64,000 nt of DNA. Origin: Colias croceus (taxonomy: Eukaryota; Arthropoda; Insecta; Lepidoptera; Pieridae). The position numbers were made by a program, and so were the translations under genes. The DNA is taken from positions 4,054,501 to 4,118,500 of the forward strand of contig NC_059553.1 of the NCBI RefSeq assembly GCF_905220415.1, given 5' to 3'. Shown piece by piece: positions 48,101 through 61,988 of this stretch. The notes under the pieces are model-generated. The model did not search any database, was not told the DNA's origin, and saw only the letters and a list, made by a program, of their open reading frames with translations. Position 1 is the first letter of the stretch. Every line of letters begins with the position of its first letter.

Positions 48101-51100
48101 AAGCGTTGTGGCTGAAGGCTGCTGGCGGAGCGGGAATACCACCCGGCTGCTGGCAGCCTGCCAACTACCTACCTCGAGTTAGAGCGGGCACAAATCGACG
48201 TCAACCTAACCAAACTCAAGCAATACAAATTACACCTTAAAACAATACAACAAGAAACAATCTTTAAAATACCGTTCACGTGCGAAGTATTCCAAATACA
48301 AACACTTCGATAGCGGCGTTGTATTTCCAGAATTTCCAGCATTCCATGCCAATAATGTCGAATGCCTAACAGAGAAATAATACCGCAAATATCATGCCGA
48401 ATACGTACAGGTGTTTTAAATAGAACGGAATAATAAAATTTCATTTCCTTTCAACTATTTACCACTTGTAGGGATTTTCTACTTAGAGTAATCCTTCGTT
48501 TTATTCTGATTAAATTCCGCTAGGGAGCTCTCGCGAACTGTAGTAATAACACTTATAGTGAAGTGGGGAGAGTACGGACTCTTCACAAATTCCTAATTAG
48601 TTTAATTAGAGTATTCAGTGGGACTGCTTGGATATTTTGGATTTCAAAATGGACATTTAATCACATTATCTGCAAATTAGTACAACAGTGTTTTGTTTGT
48701 GTGTAAGAACTCGGTCTTTTATGATTTCTGTTCTATGCTTTTCAAGAAAAGTCTATATGCCATAAATAATCTTTATCTATTCTTTATAGGTTTATAATGT
48801 GTTGATTTATAGTGAACTAACATATATGCACGTACTACCTACACTTAGAGACTCTACCAAAACCTTTACTCGATTGAGTTCGCAAATAATTCCACAACCT
48901 TTAAAATCACTCGTGTTTGTTAAGCGTGTCCCGTCGGGCGTACAAAAGGAAAATGATGGTTCATGTCATGTACCAGGTACCTGCATTGCAGTGCTGCGCC
49001 AAGCTTCACACCATATGCCTGTATGTATTGCTGTGGGGTTGGCAGACAAAAGGTTAGCAAAAATATGAATACTGGGTATAGTACGGAGAAAAACTGCTAT
49101 CAAAAGGTTACTTAAATGGTATTGGCAAGAAATCAGATAGAAAACGGTTAGGAATATAAGGAGAAACTCAAGCTCAGGTGAGTAGACCGAAATAGTGAAT
49201 CGCGATAGCAGAATTTCTGTTTATTTTGTAAAATTGGTAAAAGTGCTTTATATACGTATTACCCATGATGTTCAAAATTTAACAGTTTCAAGTAATGCAT
49301 GTAAATCTGATTAAATTAATAATAATAATCAGACTTTCATGCGTTGCTTCTGTTTACTTTCTATGATAGTATGAAAATAGATTTATGTTAAATGTATTGT
49401 ATATTATGTAAGTGTATTGTAACTATTGTATAATATGTAAAGAACACATAAAGGAAAATAAAGCAATAACCGTAATTCTTCAAAAACACGAGGTACATAT
49501 TTTGCGCAATAACAAAAAATATTTCTACACTTGCCCTCCACAACTCACATATCGACTTGCATTATAAGCGGAACGAACACCGAAGACAGAAATCAGAAAG
49601 AAGATTGGCGTATTTGAATAATATCGATACAATTCTGAACTCTATTGCATTTTCAATAGAGCCTTGGTATAAAAAGGTAATTTCAAGTGATACTGAAAAA
49701 AGCTATAAATGGAAATTGGACGTTGATTATATGTACTAAAGTTGATTTTGTATTGGCAGGTGTGCATGGATGACCCTGCTTCACCCTCGCCTTTGGCATT
49801 ACGCCAGAATGCTGTTCAAAGACGGACGTGTCTGTTGCCATCGAGTGTTACGGCTTTTAGATAAATTGTTGCAGAAAAATCTATGCATACCGTACAAATT
49901 ATACAAATGTAACATTTGATAAAGTTTTTTTGGGATTTTTCGTTACTTTTATTTCGTCTTTTATTTTCAATTGAGGCATTGTGTCATTATGTTGAAAAAT
50001 AAAATTGATCAAGTTTGATATTAAAGCATTGTAAAATTCTTTACTGTGCTTATATACTATAAAATTAATGAAAAATTGCAGTTAAAAACCTTCCACATTA
50101 CTGCTGGAATTTTAGCTTCAACATGTTCATACATGTATTTACTCTATTACAGGACAATGTGTACTTAAGTAATTTGTCAACTCATAGTTTTTATATGACA
50201 AAGTTTCTAGGTACGTTTTATATTCGCCGACTGTGTTATTTGAGCAAACATAGCGTTTCTACGTTCCCACCTGTTCAAAAGATGGTTCTGACGAAAAATA
50301 ACATGGCTTCCAGTCTTTGCGCCAATTTTATTTCCAGAATTTACAATACCTGAAGGAACTTGTTTCAAATAACTTATAAAAATATTTATACTTATATACT
50401 TTAGTTTGAATTGACTTTGATAAGTGTTTGTTTACAATGATTAAGTAAGTATATTTTTTTAATAGCCAGATTGTAGAGTGTGTTTGTTAAAAGTGTGTTA
50501 TAATTACGGTCATATATTACGGGACATCTCTTAAAAATGAATACCACCATCATGAAAAATGATACCCAAAATAATGGTGATAATTCAAAACATTTTAAAC
50601 CTGGGCACTTAATATTTCCGTATTCCAATTATTAAAAGAAAAACTGTGACACGGCCGTCTACAATGGCCGAATGGTGAAATACGCTTTTTATTGTTCAAA
50701 GACACAATAGGCCTGACTTGCCAGAGAACAATATGGCTGCCCCATTTTTGAACGAAAGAAAATAAGGTATTTTTAGTAATGAAGTTAAAGTTTAATTGCG
50801 TTTTGCAAAATGATCCTTCGAGTCCAATGTTCGCACCAACCGCGTCCTATATATTTGTGTAGCGTCTACAAAAACATTTACATTATAATATGAGTGTTTA
50901 TTTTATCTACCGTTATAAAATTTAGTGCTTTAAATGAAGACAAATGCGTTTGAAAACGACCAGGGAACATTGAGTTCATATAATTTAAAAAATCATTTTA
51001 TAATACATAGAAATGGTTCACAAAGTTGCAATGCGCTCATACTTCAATTACTATGAACGTTATCAGCAATTTTTTTTCAAAACAGGTCTTTTAAACAAAT

Positions 51101-51908
51101 ATTAAATTTTCGATACATTTTTTTGCATTCAGTACACAATCTGAATCTCTTATCAAGGTACGGCGCTTAATTACGTCGGGTGGAAGTTAATTGTGGCATC
51201 TGGCCCGCTGTGTACATTGTCTTTTTAATAGTCAATAGTAATCTATATTTATTCAGCGAAGTTCAGTTTGCAAAATAAAAGGAAATGTTTCAGAACTGCA
51301 TACAATTTTGGTTTGTGTTCTGTGTGATTCTTGTAGTTGCTCGTTGTTCACATTTTCATTTCGACCGCGGAGTTATGATGAATTCTCCGTTTCAGACCAT
51401 ATTATCCACTGAAAAAAGTCAAATTTCATCTGAATTATCTTTAATATTATCGTAAATTTATATAATATATAATACAGACTCCAGAAATATGTTTTAAAGT
51501 AAGTACATATTTTAAATTATTTCATAAAGCTCCTTTCAATGAATAGTCTTCATATTTACAGTCCTCTGCTGTTTATTCTATAACATAAAAGCATTCCACA
51601 GTATGAAAACAATATAAGTGCATCTGATTGATGTATTTCAAGCATTTTTAATTGATGATATCGGACAGTTTTAATGAGATCGAAATTCATACCAGTGCTC
51701 ATCAATAATATTGCCCACTGAATTATTTCACATGTGACGTCATTTTATACTTTTTAAGCTATTTACAAACAATGTTACAATATAACTTGATACTGATTCT
51801 GTAATGGATGTCAATTTATCACAAGAGGGATTAGGGCTTGATAAATTCAATAAATGATAATAATATACGAGACGAGACGCTATTACTTACAGATGATGCC
51901 AATACGAA
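42119..51908. other. Long gene-poor stretch with scattered GC-balanced patches
   Basis: No gene was recognised in nearly 10 kb. Patches with balanced composition occur at about 42595-42720, 46860-47040, 49760-49860, 50645-50750 and 51160-51230. The patch at 50645-50750 has ATTGTTCAAAGACACAAT, which combines TCF-like (TTCAAAG) and SOX-like (ATTGT/ACAAT) words. These are candidates for regulatory DNA only. Confidence 0.3.
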
Positions 51909-51912
51909 TTAA
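51909..51912. repeat. TTAA target site, left
   Basis: TTAA directly before CCCTAG, matched by TTAA at 53219-53222. Confidence 0.85.
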
Positions 51913-53218
51913 CCCTAGAACACTAACCTTATTTTTCGACGTTTAATACTAACCTTCGTCGTTTCGACTACGCTGTTTATTGGAGGGGATTTAGGGGTTT
52001 AATTAAAAAAATATATTTGTAGTTATGTTTTTATTTTAAGAATAATATATTAATCTACATATAAAAATATAAAAATATTTATTTTAACATAGTTTTAATT
52101 CAAACAGTCATCAAAATGAGAACACAGTTTACACGCTTTATGAACATTCTTAAATTTTTTGAAAAATTCCGTACATATAATATAATCCTCTAAATGCTCG
52201 AAATAGACTATTAATAACAAAAATAATATCTGGAAAATTAATTAAAAATATAATTTTGATAATAGCTTAGGATCTAAAATATTTGTGACACACATCAAGT
52301 TTGTGTTCCTCACACAACGATTTTTTGCACCTAGTGCACCTATTTTTAGTCTACTTTTGCTTTACGGAGGGACATATAGCATAGATGTTTATTTTATTTT
52401 ACTATGGAGGCACATTAGCAGCATTACTTTGCTCAGACTCATTTATAACTTTCACATTATTTCTTGCTGGCATTTTTAAAATTTATGTGATTGAGTTCCG
52501 CAGAGTATCAGTAATGTCACCAGTAATTATACCTGAAAAACATTGAAGAGGATCTAAAATATCTTGAAAAAAGCGTACAGGCCCACGTGTCATGTATCTA
52601 TGTTCTTTGAAGATCTTCTGCTTTGTGACCTTGACTGTTGTGATGACCATAAAATGTGTTTGTCTTTCCCAAGAAGAATGGTACGCGATGGTCTTATAAT
52701 CAAATCGCTAGGGTCAGCTGAAGTGTTAGGCGTCTTTAGTGGAACGTGAGGAGATGTAGTACTACTTGCCTCATAATCTTGATCTGGAAATTGCCCTTTA
52801 TTTACAGTAGAAACTTCATCATCACCCTCCGTTTCATGCCTCTTCAGCCTCAATGTGGTCTTCAGGCTCTCTCGCAGATGAATTTTCATCATCGCTTTCA
52901 ACTTCTAAAAATAACATATGAATCGTATCTAAAAAATAAAATAATAGGCACCATTATAAAAGATAAAATAACGTAATTTTAACTTAACTAAATAGTACAA
53001 AAAGTTACGTTAATACTAACCTTCGTCGATGTGACGAGCCATGGTTGCTGGAACAGCGCGTGTGGACCTTCCACGCACAAAGCACTACCGTCCATCGCAA
53101 GCGCAACGGGTTGGCTGAGATTAGCTGAAGTCAGAAAACCATACGGTCGCGCGCGTAAAAGTTATAGCGGTTTTTTTGGTGACGCGTCGTCGAATCGACG
53201 AAGGGTAGTGATCTAGGG
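51913..53218 (-). mobile_element. piggyBac-type transposon, internally deleted
   Basis: The 1306-bp element lies between TTAA duplications. The left end CCCTAGAACACTAACCTT and the reverse complement of the right end, CCCTAGATCACTACCCTT, agree at 16 of 18 bases. A 19-bp subterminal direct repeat (TTAATACTAACCTTCGTCG) is found at 51943-51961 and 53010-53028. The transposase relic on the minus strand keeps its first and last parts only. A full element is normally about 2.4 kb or more, so roughly half is gone. It could be moved only by a transposase supplied elsewhere. Confidence 0.9.
52267..52910 (-). pseudogene. piggyBac transposase relic: N-terminus plus C-terminal Cys-rich domain
   Basis: The 5' part (about 52500-52910, with at least one frameshift) has an acidic opening (EVESDDENSSARE), then a basic patch RPSRTILLGKDKHILWSS, then SSKNI, HVGPVRFFQDILDP and CFSGIITGDI, matching the start of the piggyBac transposase (DDE_Tnp_1_7). 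It then jumps to the C-terminal cysteine-rich domain: AICPSVK, then RCTRCKKSLCEEHKLDVCHK and a stop at 52267-52269. The three catalytic aspartates between these parts are absent. The junction lies near 52440-52500. In active elements the Cys-rich domain binds the terminal repeats. The product cannot catalyse transposition. Confidence 0.82.
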
Positions 53219-53222
53219 TTAA
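53219..53222. repeat. TTAA target site, right
   Basis: TTAA directly after CTAGGG, the right terminus of the piggyBac element. Confidence 0.85.
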
Positions 53223-56200
53223 TGCAAACGAACAAAAAATAAGCTTTAGATATTCATCGTTATAATAAAGGATTGGTAATTAAGTTCCAATAATAATTAA
53301 ACAAAGTTGACGTATGTTGTTTCGCTTGGCGTGATGTTTGTTTAAAACTTCCTTGGTTAATTAGAATGTGATCCTTAAAAGATTCTCTAAGCTTTTACTA
53401 AAAAAGAATATTTGCAATTTGGGTTAATGTTCAAACATAGATAAATTAATCAGCTGCATTTCCTTTAATTGTCGCAATATATAAAAAGAAAACTCACACC
53501 AAAACAAATATCGCATTGCATATATGTAACCCTTATACAAATTTGAAAAAGAAAGAGTATCTTCAAATCTTCTAAAACTGATAAAAACTATTAACATTCA
53601 AGCTACATACAAGTCGTATTTGCAAGTTGTGAACACACAGTCACTTGAAACCGAATGAACTGAAACGAATTTGTATTCAGAAGCAGAGCCACTGACAAAG
53701 CAATTGTACCCTCGGATCTAAAGTGGTCAATAAGTACCGCAGTTACAAGTATGTAACTTAACCCTCCCCTGCACAATGCGAATGACTCCATTTATAAGAG
53801 AATCGACTCCCTCAAAACGCACCAATATTTACAAATTCAACACTCCAACACCATTCAAACAATTCAACTATGACGTCAGCGTTGCAGCGACTATTTGCTA
53901 CCCTTCTGGGATTCGAGACGATAATAGAGTGTCCTTCGCAAGGAATCTTAAAACAGGCATCTGTATTCTAGTCAGAGGCTGCGGGTTAGCTTTTTGATTT
54001 CCTATCGTCGAGATCGGCGTTGGTTACAACTTTTAGAGTTGAGGATATAGAATCCCCGAATATCATGATTTATCTGCGTTTTTGTTCTACTATGTTAAAC
54101 AAAAGGAAAATTTGTGGAATAAGTATAAATTATTTTTTTCATAAACGCCATCAGTAAAACAATCAATAAGTTAGAAATTTTGATAATTACAAATAAAAAG
54201 CTCAAAGCAAAACTATGTTTAATGTAAAACATAATATTTTATGTAGAGCCACGTTAATAACCAATATGAAATAAACATAGTTTTAAAAATAACATGCTAT
54301 TTTTATGCTAGTTTTATCGACCAAGATTAATAGCTCCATCGTTAAATATAAATAACTTTAGAACCTGTAACCAAGTTAGGGTTTGGAATTTGCAAAAACA
54401 CTAATTACGTAACGCTGGTGAAGTTTTTATCGACAGCTTGTTAAGCGAAATAGGTGCACAAAGAATCTGGAGCAGCCGAAAAACTTTGGCTGCGAACTTT
54501 TCGGAGCAAAAAATTGCATTGGCTGCCGTTCAGCGCTTATAGAGAACACTTAGGAGGGAATTGCAGATGCTTAGATTCCTACGTTGTATTGGACTTCGAT
54601 ACATTTTTTTTCTCGTTGAAAATTAAATTTGCCTTTTAAATTACCGCTTCTGTTTTATTTGACGATCTTTTACTGCCATTGCTTTAACATTATTTGACAT
54701 ACATTGAGTGTAAATAAAATTTAATTACGAGTTTAAAGTACTAATAATCTTGTTCAATTAGCAAAGAAGTAATTTATTAAATTCCTTTCCCTTTTGTATT
54801 AATAAAACCTTTACAAATCGAATACAATTTATAAATTAACTCGATTCCTTTTATTCTTTCTTTCACTCAGTTCCTTACTACAAAGGTGTTCATTTTTAGG
54901 GTTCAGTACTCAGAACATTAATAAATAACCTTAGAATTCGACGTATAATATTTGTTACAATTAAAAACCCCTATAATATAAATCACGCATTTATTGTTAC
55001 AATAAAAATCTCAGAAATTGAGGAATCACGCTTTTAAATTCAGTTTGTGAATTTTCTATCAATAAAAAATAATGTTGTAAATTGCAGGGTAATATTGTAC
55101 TCTTAATTATATCAGTACATATAATATTTTTTAAGTAGATATACTTAATTCAATTATTCGCTAACGGAACCTTTGGTGTGCAGGACACGCGCTCGCACTT
55201 GGCCGATTTTCCTTCTTTTCAGGCGGGAAAATAGTTTGAAACTTAATACAAAAGAATCGAATCTAGGTTTTCGTAGGTACATACTTTGATAATAATAACT
55301 GTAGTAAGTACATTTTTTCTCAATATGCTTCTAAAGATAAAGTAATAAGTGATAAGATAAAGTATTACACAAATGAAATGAAAATAAACTAACATCTTTC
55401 GCTGTTACATTATATTCAATAGAAAAGTACTACAAACTATATATTTGGTAACTGTATCACATACGTTATGACTTTTATTTATCTGCTTGCAAAAAAAGTA
55501 TAAAAGTGTATGAAAAATTTAAATCCTCAACAAATCAAAACAGAAATGAAACGTCCATAACAATAACATGACAAAACCAATATCTCACGGTATAAAATCC
55601 AATTTAAAACAAAGCAAACATGAGAATCTTGCTTCTAAGCCAACCGCAAAGCGGTAACCCCGCGATTAAAACGGGAAAGAGCATCGTCCCTCGAAATCAG
55701 TGGAAATCAATAGCGTGGTCACAGTTGCGGAAAATCAAAGCGACACTGTTGCGCGTACCCGCCATAAGGCACAGATTAAAAATATACTGCGGTTGTTTTT
55801 TTTTCTTGTCTATGGTATTTTCGCGGGTGTGCTAGTCTGTTGGTGATGGCGTACGGATTTGACAGTCAATCGAACTTTTTTTTTTAGGTTTTTGGAAGTT
55901 TATTGACGATAGCGTAATTGTCACAATGCGTTTTTTTTAGAATAAAATGAAAGACTACGATTTGCAATTACTTGGAATTTGTCTTTTTTGCGCTTTATTT
56001 CTAACTAATAATTATTAATCAAACTTATTTTTATATATTCATGCTATGTATAAAAAATCCCTACAACACTATAGTGTTATACAAAAGTACAGTACAAAAG
56101 TAAATACAACAGTAGCACTCTTAAAAATAAATTTCAAAGATAACAAGGGCACTAGTTGCCCCTTTAAGCGAATCGGAAAACCTTCATATTTCGTGCACAT

Positions 56201-56849
56201 TAAGAGATAAGCGCTAGAAAACTTGCAAAATATTCTATTTACATGGAGGTTACCTTAAACAACTGCCACTTTGAGATAACCTCATTGTTACTGCCGGCTT
56301 CCTTCATGTTTATCGTTTGTACGAAGCGGTTATGAGTGCTTTTATTTAATGTTAATTTATCTAGGGTTAGGGACGTCCCCTTTTGGAAATATCGATCGAT
56401 GAGAACTTGAATAGAATTTGGTCCTCTTCTTATTCTTTGATCTTTTCCGGTTAAATTGTCGGGAACAGTTGTGCCGGTTTGTATTGTGTATTTAGTTCAC
56501 ATTATTGTGAAATATTATAGTTCTACAGTAGAATACCTTATATCTTCATAAGATAGTGTCAATATTATACTTTCTTGGTAGACATAGAATAAATACATTG
56601 AAATTGCTAGAACGATAATTGTAGGAAAAATTATTTTCAAAAACAAATATAAAATTAACTCTCGCTTAGCAACATATTCCATAAAATTATTTATTTTTAA
56701 TACAAACACTCAGGATATTTCAGTACAGCAACTTACATTAAGTATTCATTAACATTAATGAAACATAACCGTGCCGCATCCACGCACCTCTCACCAGAAA
56801 GGTGTGTTAAAAAGCCTTTTTTGATATCGCAAACATTTTAGACATTTAT
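53223..56849. other. AT-rich intergenic, no gene seen
   Basis: Short open frames (for example 53776-53997 and 55620-55835) carry no recognisable protein features. A GC-balanced patch lies at about 55630-55770. Confidence 0.35.
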
Positions 56850-57075
56850 ACGGGTGTCCATTATTTGCGGACGCGTCACCCGTATTCGGGGCGGATGTTG
56901 TTAATGGTGGAAAATGCGGAAAATTGGACTATTCATTTCGGGGAGCTAGACCGCACTGTATTCGTGCAAATACGCGCTTCGATGCCGTGTGCGGATTGCG
57001 GTGCCAGCGATTTGCCTGCCCAATCGGGTTTTGGACACTGTTTAGCGGGCAATGCTATATTAGGGTCAATGTTAT
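56850..57075. other. GC-balanced island, candidate conserved regulatory element
   Basis: A 225-bp block with much higher GC than its flanks. It starts with the inverted words ACGGGTG (56850-56856) and CACCCGT (56877-56883). A 74-codon open frame (56865-57089) crosses it and includes two CxxC-spaced cysteines (PCADC), but the frame is not clearly protein-like. No transposon ends were seen. It could be a conserved non-coding element or a short exon. Confidence 0.3.
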
Positions 57076-59804
57076 GTCATTTTAGTTGAATTAAAAAGGC
57101 ACAGTAAAGAGAGTAATGCAGATAGTAAACATTACTTCAATCCTTTTTTTGGTGAAAGTATTCGTATTTTCCACCTGGTATCATGGTCGATATAAATAAA
57201 GAACAAAAGAATCAGTGCGAACGAAATTTTAAATTAAAACCTCTATTAATCGGATCACGAAATCAAAATATATTCAGTATCCGCCGATCGCTGTCATTAC
57301 ACGGACAAATTTTCTACAAAATTTGCTCTCCGCTGGGAGTGCTTGGTTTTACAGCACACCTCATTTTCGCATTTATGGTGCCCGATTTGATTCCCAGCGC
57401 TTTACGGGAAACATAAATTCGTATTTTCGAACTGTTTTAAAGATGATATAGTACTTTATGGTAACTTTAATCTGACTACGTTAATTTATCTTCTTTACGT
57501 ATTAAAGTTAGTCTTGGTGATTGTAATATTGAACAATATTGTCCATATTGGAAGTTAATTCTTATGAGTTATTCATGAAGGCTTAACGTAATTGTAAACT
57601 GCATAACGACGTAAGCTTAATGAGGTAGGCTTATCGAATCGTTAATAATGATTAATGGTCATTATGTTCATAAGATCATTAACGAGACCTTTTTTTTAAA
57701 GAAAGTTTCACATTTTATATAACGCTGCCAGTTATTTTATAATATAATACACTGCTTAGCTAAAATGAATATAATATCGAATGATGCTATTTTATTATGA
57801 ACTGATAGATAAAAAAAACTCGTTTTTCCTTATTTGCAAAGAAAGACTAACGTCACAAAGGAAGTTGACGTGAATCAATCATCAAAACAATTTCTATACG
57901 CGAATCCGTAGACACGACTTGTATATTATGTTTATACGTCTAGATGTGTATCATTAATCTTGGTAATAAATATCAGAGCTCCTCCATTCTCACTAGGCTT
58001 CTGTTATGATCCCCTTTGATAGCCGTCATGTAGAGAGCACTTAATAAAATGTGTTTTTTTCAATAATGTTAATATTCGAACAACTATAAGTGAGCTAAAT
58101 ATGTATTAGTCGAATATCAGTGAAATATTACATAGCCTAAGAAGCCTGTAACCTCAATATATGATTTATTAAGCGGTTCGTAAATCAACCTAGAAAAGAT
58201 GAGAAACTTTTACGAAATTGTAGGTCTCGGCTAATGGAATAAATGTTACATGGAATTGTTCCTTGCAAGGGGTAAACAAAGCAAATTAAAGTCCTTTTAA
58301 GATTTTACAAAATGGATCATATTAAAATACATTTCTGTATTATATTTCCAAGTTTACGTCTCTAAGATAGTGTTTTATTCGCTTTATTTCAAGACGTTGC
58401 CGACAGCTTTGCAATATCCCAAAGGAAATACTACTGTAGAATTTCACAAGTCTTATTTTAAAGCTGAATTAGATTTTGTTTAAAGGATAATGGTCTCTCT
58501 ATGTGTTTGTTATGAAATTTTAAACAGTATTGTATACAGAGAAATCATTTATAAACGTTAAATTTGAAACTGGATAGTACAACCCATATTTCCTACAAGA
58601 TAGTTATTATCAGGATCGCCAAAACTGTTATAAAAGTTAGAAACAACAACACATATTTAAGTTTTCTATAAAGATAGACTTAGATTAATAGCACTATTAG
58701 ATAATGATTTTGTTAAAAAGTTATTAATTCTGAAATAATGGGTTGGCTCTCCATATAACGAATAATGTTCATGGTTTTGTTCTCTGTTGTAAAACAAATA
58801 ATAATTAGTGACTTTTAACAACGTTACATGTGGCCAATGTGGCATTTTTATAGATAGTAGCATATTTACCCTAAATTATTAGGTAATGCTTATATTGAGT
58901 ACATTCTTTATCACACAGCTAGGACACACACATGACACAAGTACTGGACGGCATAGCGATAAACTATATTAACACATTCAATACGTTGCTATTTCTTAAT
59001 TATAAACTATTGTTTAGTGCTATTGCGTTGCTCTATTGGACCAAGAAAGAACGAAATGAATAACTTGACCCAGAATTTAAAAATACACATGTCACAAGCA
59101 TGGCTAAACGCACATGCCAGCATCTGGTTCCATCGACGAATGACGTCAAAAGAATATATAATACTTAAGTCTTGTTCGGTATAAATAACAAAGAGAATAA
59201 ACAACATTTTGTACGTGTAATAAATAAGAAAAGTGTATCAAGGTTATAATTTAATTTAAGTTAGCTAAAGATTAGGTGGCAGAATTTTAATTACGAATTG
59301 TGTGATGGCTGACATGGCAATGTTTCCTTTGACTTGTTTAAACGTGCATCACTTTTTGACAATATCCGAGCGTCCTAAATAACGCAGACGTTGTTTTATT
59401 TAGAAACGCTAAAAGCTTAGCGGTTTTCAACGAGTTTCAACCGCGATTGAAATTTTGATGGAGTGCTCTTTGGGTAAAAAGTTTGACGTTTGAATTTTTT
59501 AATGTAGTTGATGACTGGTAGTTGAATACGTAGCTTTTTGTGTTCCTAATAGTTTTATTTAATAGGTACTTATTAATATTTGCTTTAATTATTTAAATTT
59601 TAAATCATAACCAATTTGGCCACAGTAGGACACCTGAATACTATTAAAATGGGTCTAGAATAGTCTAGTTTATAAAAGCGATACCAAAAATTAGTTTTTC
59701 TTTTTTTAAAGTTTCCATTCGAATATACGAGTATACCTGTTAAATAGTGTAAGAAAAAATGTTTTTAACTCCATAATCATATTTAAGATTTATTCAAACA
59801 CTTT
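57076..59804. other. AT-rich intergenic, no gene seen
   Basis: No recognised gene or repeat. A mild GC-balanced patch lies at about 57285-57400. Confidence 0.35.
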
Positions 59805-60055
59805 CAGACGGGTGTGTCCAACCACAAAAATGCTCGGCACCCTCGCCATTGGATTATAGTACATAAATTGGAAGCACTTTTGACAGGCGATCCGATAAAA
59901 CCGGACCAAGGAAGGGGGGTGTCCTGGTGTTTTATCGTGATAATAATCGGCTTACGATCCGCATTGGAAATTGTTCAAACCGCGCCAATGATATCGTGTC
60001 GCACCATGATTGATGCCGAGATAGGCGTAATTATTTTTTCATTGTGGCCTAATTA
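59805..60055. other. GC-balanced island, candidate conserved regulatory element
   Basis: A 250-bp block with near-balanced composition in an AT-rich desert, ending in ATTGTGGCCTAATTAAA, a homeodomain-type word. An 80-codon open frame spans it, but its sequence (MSNHKNARHPRHWIIVHKLE...) is not a known family to me and amino-acid use looks random. Composition without transposon features favours regulatory DNA. The evidence is weak. Confidence 0.3.
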
Positions 60056-61988
60056 AAAAACGTTTTGTTTTTTTTTGTCGTCGTTTATAGCATTTTAAAA
60101 TAATACGTCCTAAAATATCCATTTTATATGTCCCTTATGTTGAAGAATTTAGTAAATGATATATGAAGGTTAAATTTATATTCAGTCTTATTATTTATAG
60201 ACGACGTTTCTAAGGAATATGCGAACGCGAGAATTTCTGGAATTGAAGCTTTTGTTAGCTACTCTGTAAAACAGCCTATCAGAATTCTATGCAATTTTCC
60301 ATTGAAACACCATAAAATAGCTTTTGGCCAACAGGGCACTAGCCATAGATGTACACTTTTTTTTTAAACTCGATAAAAATTTCAGCCAGAGCGTTGTTTA
60401 CGTCTGCTATTTTATGGTCTTCCAGTCAACATTCAAGTATCACAGTACTATAAAAGGGTCCTTAACTGCTCCATTTAAACGTCTGCTATGACCCAGCAAT
60501 GTATTCAGTAAGATCAAGCCTGCAAGGGAGAGGAACAATGGCCGACAAAAATTGTCCAAAATAAATGAGAAACAGGTCCTTTGTCATGCGAAATCCGCCA
60601 TCGTCTGAGGGAAATTATTATTATTAATTTCATGGGGGAACTTTCTCGTTCGGGTGGTCAATTTTTAATAGCAGGGTTAACGTTTCGTTCTGAGCGATGT
60701 TGCTTGCTTTATGAAAGTCGGTACAAAATTAATTGCACCAAATTTTTTATTGCTATTGTGCATTAGCATTTAATCATAACTAATAGAAAAATGTTGAGAG
60801 AAATTAATTCCTAGTATATGGGTTAATAATGAGTATAGCGTGTATTTAAAAAATCTGCATCCGCAAATCTGCGTTTGTATGTTATGTTACTTATAAGTAC
60901 AATCTCCCCTTACTGAATAGCCTTGTATGAAGGATTATTTTATGGGATTAAACAGGTAGATTTGTAAAAACCATCAAGAGTAAATGTAAAAGCTCATTGT
61001 TACTCCTTAGACTGAAAAAAAAATAGTTTAGGCGGTGATTTTTCAATATTATGTTATTTGATGTCCTAATTGTTATCTACTGACATAGTTTACCAATATT
61101 TATTTATATTTTCTACACTTTTTCTACATGGTTGTCCACAGACAATACGTAGTGTGTGTATAAAGTTGGAAGCAACTGAAGTTGACACATAGAACAAAAA
61201 GCCTTGCAGCGAAAGCACACAATATCCTACACTTTTTTTTATTTATGTACTCTATACATGGAAATTAACTTAGTTATTTTAGAAAATACTTATCAGAGAT
61301 TAACTTTATAAACTAGTTAAATAAAAAGTGCATTATCGCTATTTAAATCACGCACAATAAAACTAACTATTCCCAAATAACAACGTTAACATTCAACTTC
61401 CAATTTACTTCTAACAACAATTGATTGCTACACCTCGACGAGTCCGCTTAACATAATCAATTGTAACTATTTATTAGGCTAAGAAAGCTCTTCAAATAAC
61501 AGAGCAATAAGTAAGGAATCGCTTAGTAACGATTCACGCATCAATTACCAAACGAGTATCCATCGTCAGCACACTCCGCAGACGCCTATTGGCGTCTACA
61601 ATATCGTCAGATTATTTTGCAAATTGATTCAATTTGCCGAACACGGCTACGCTTTTAGTGTGAGCCGTTTAATGTGTAGGCTCTTTCAACTTTGTTTACA
61701 AAACACGATCAAAGATGTTACAATATTTATGTCAGGAGACTGTGGAATCAGAGCTGCATAATGTATCTCTTTGCCTACTCTTTTAGCAAAACAGTGACAA
61801 TGCGGGAGACGGCATGTTTTTGCTGGAATTGGGTCACCCTAGCTGAGGATTCCAGTAAAAACTGTAGCAGTGTTTTATCAAGGCTCACATTACGGGAATT
61901 ACGGATCCGTATTCTAGAACTCACTGTAGCCCCCAAATCCCTGCATTTCTTTTTGGTAACGCATACATTGGTTTGCTTTTATCATATA
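60056..61988. other. Intergenic, with a further GC-balanced patch
   Basis: No gene was recognised. The patch at about 60480-60710 includes GAACAATGGCCGACAAAAATTGTCC-type inverted SOX-like words (near 60534-60558). Confidence 0.35.

Noticed and set aside
56865..57089. Possible small Cys-rich protein
   Set aside because: Only one PCADC pair, no signal peptide or conserved pattern; kept only as a composition island.
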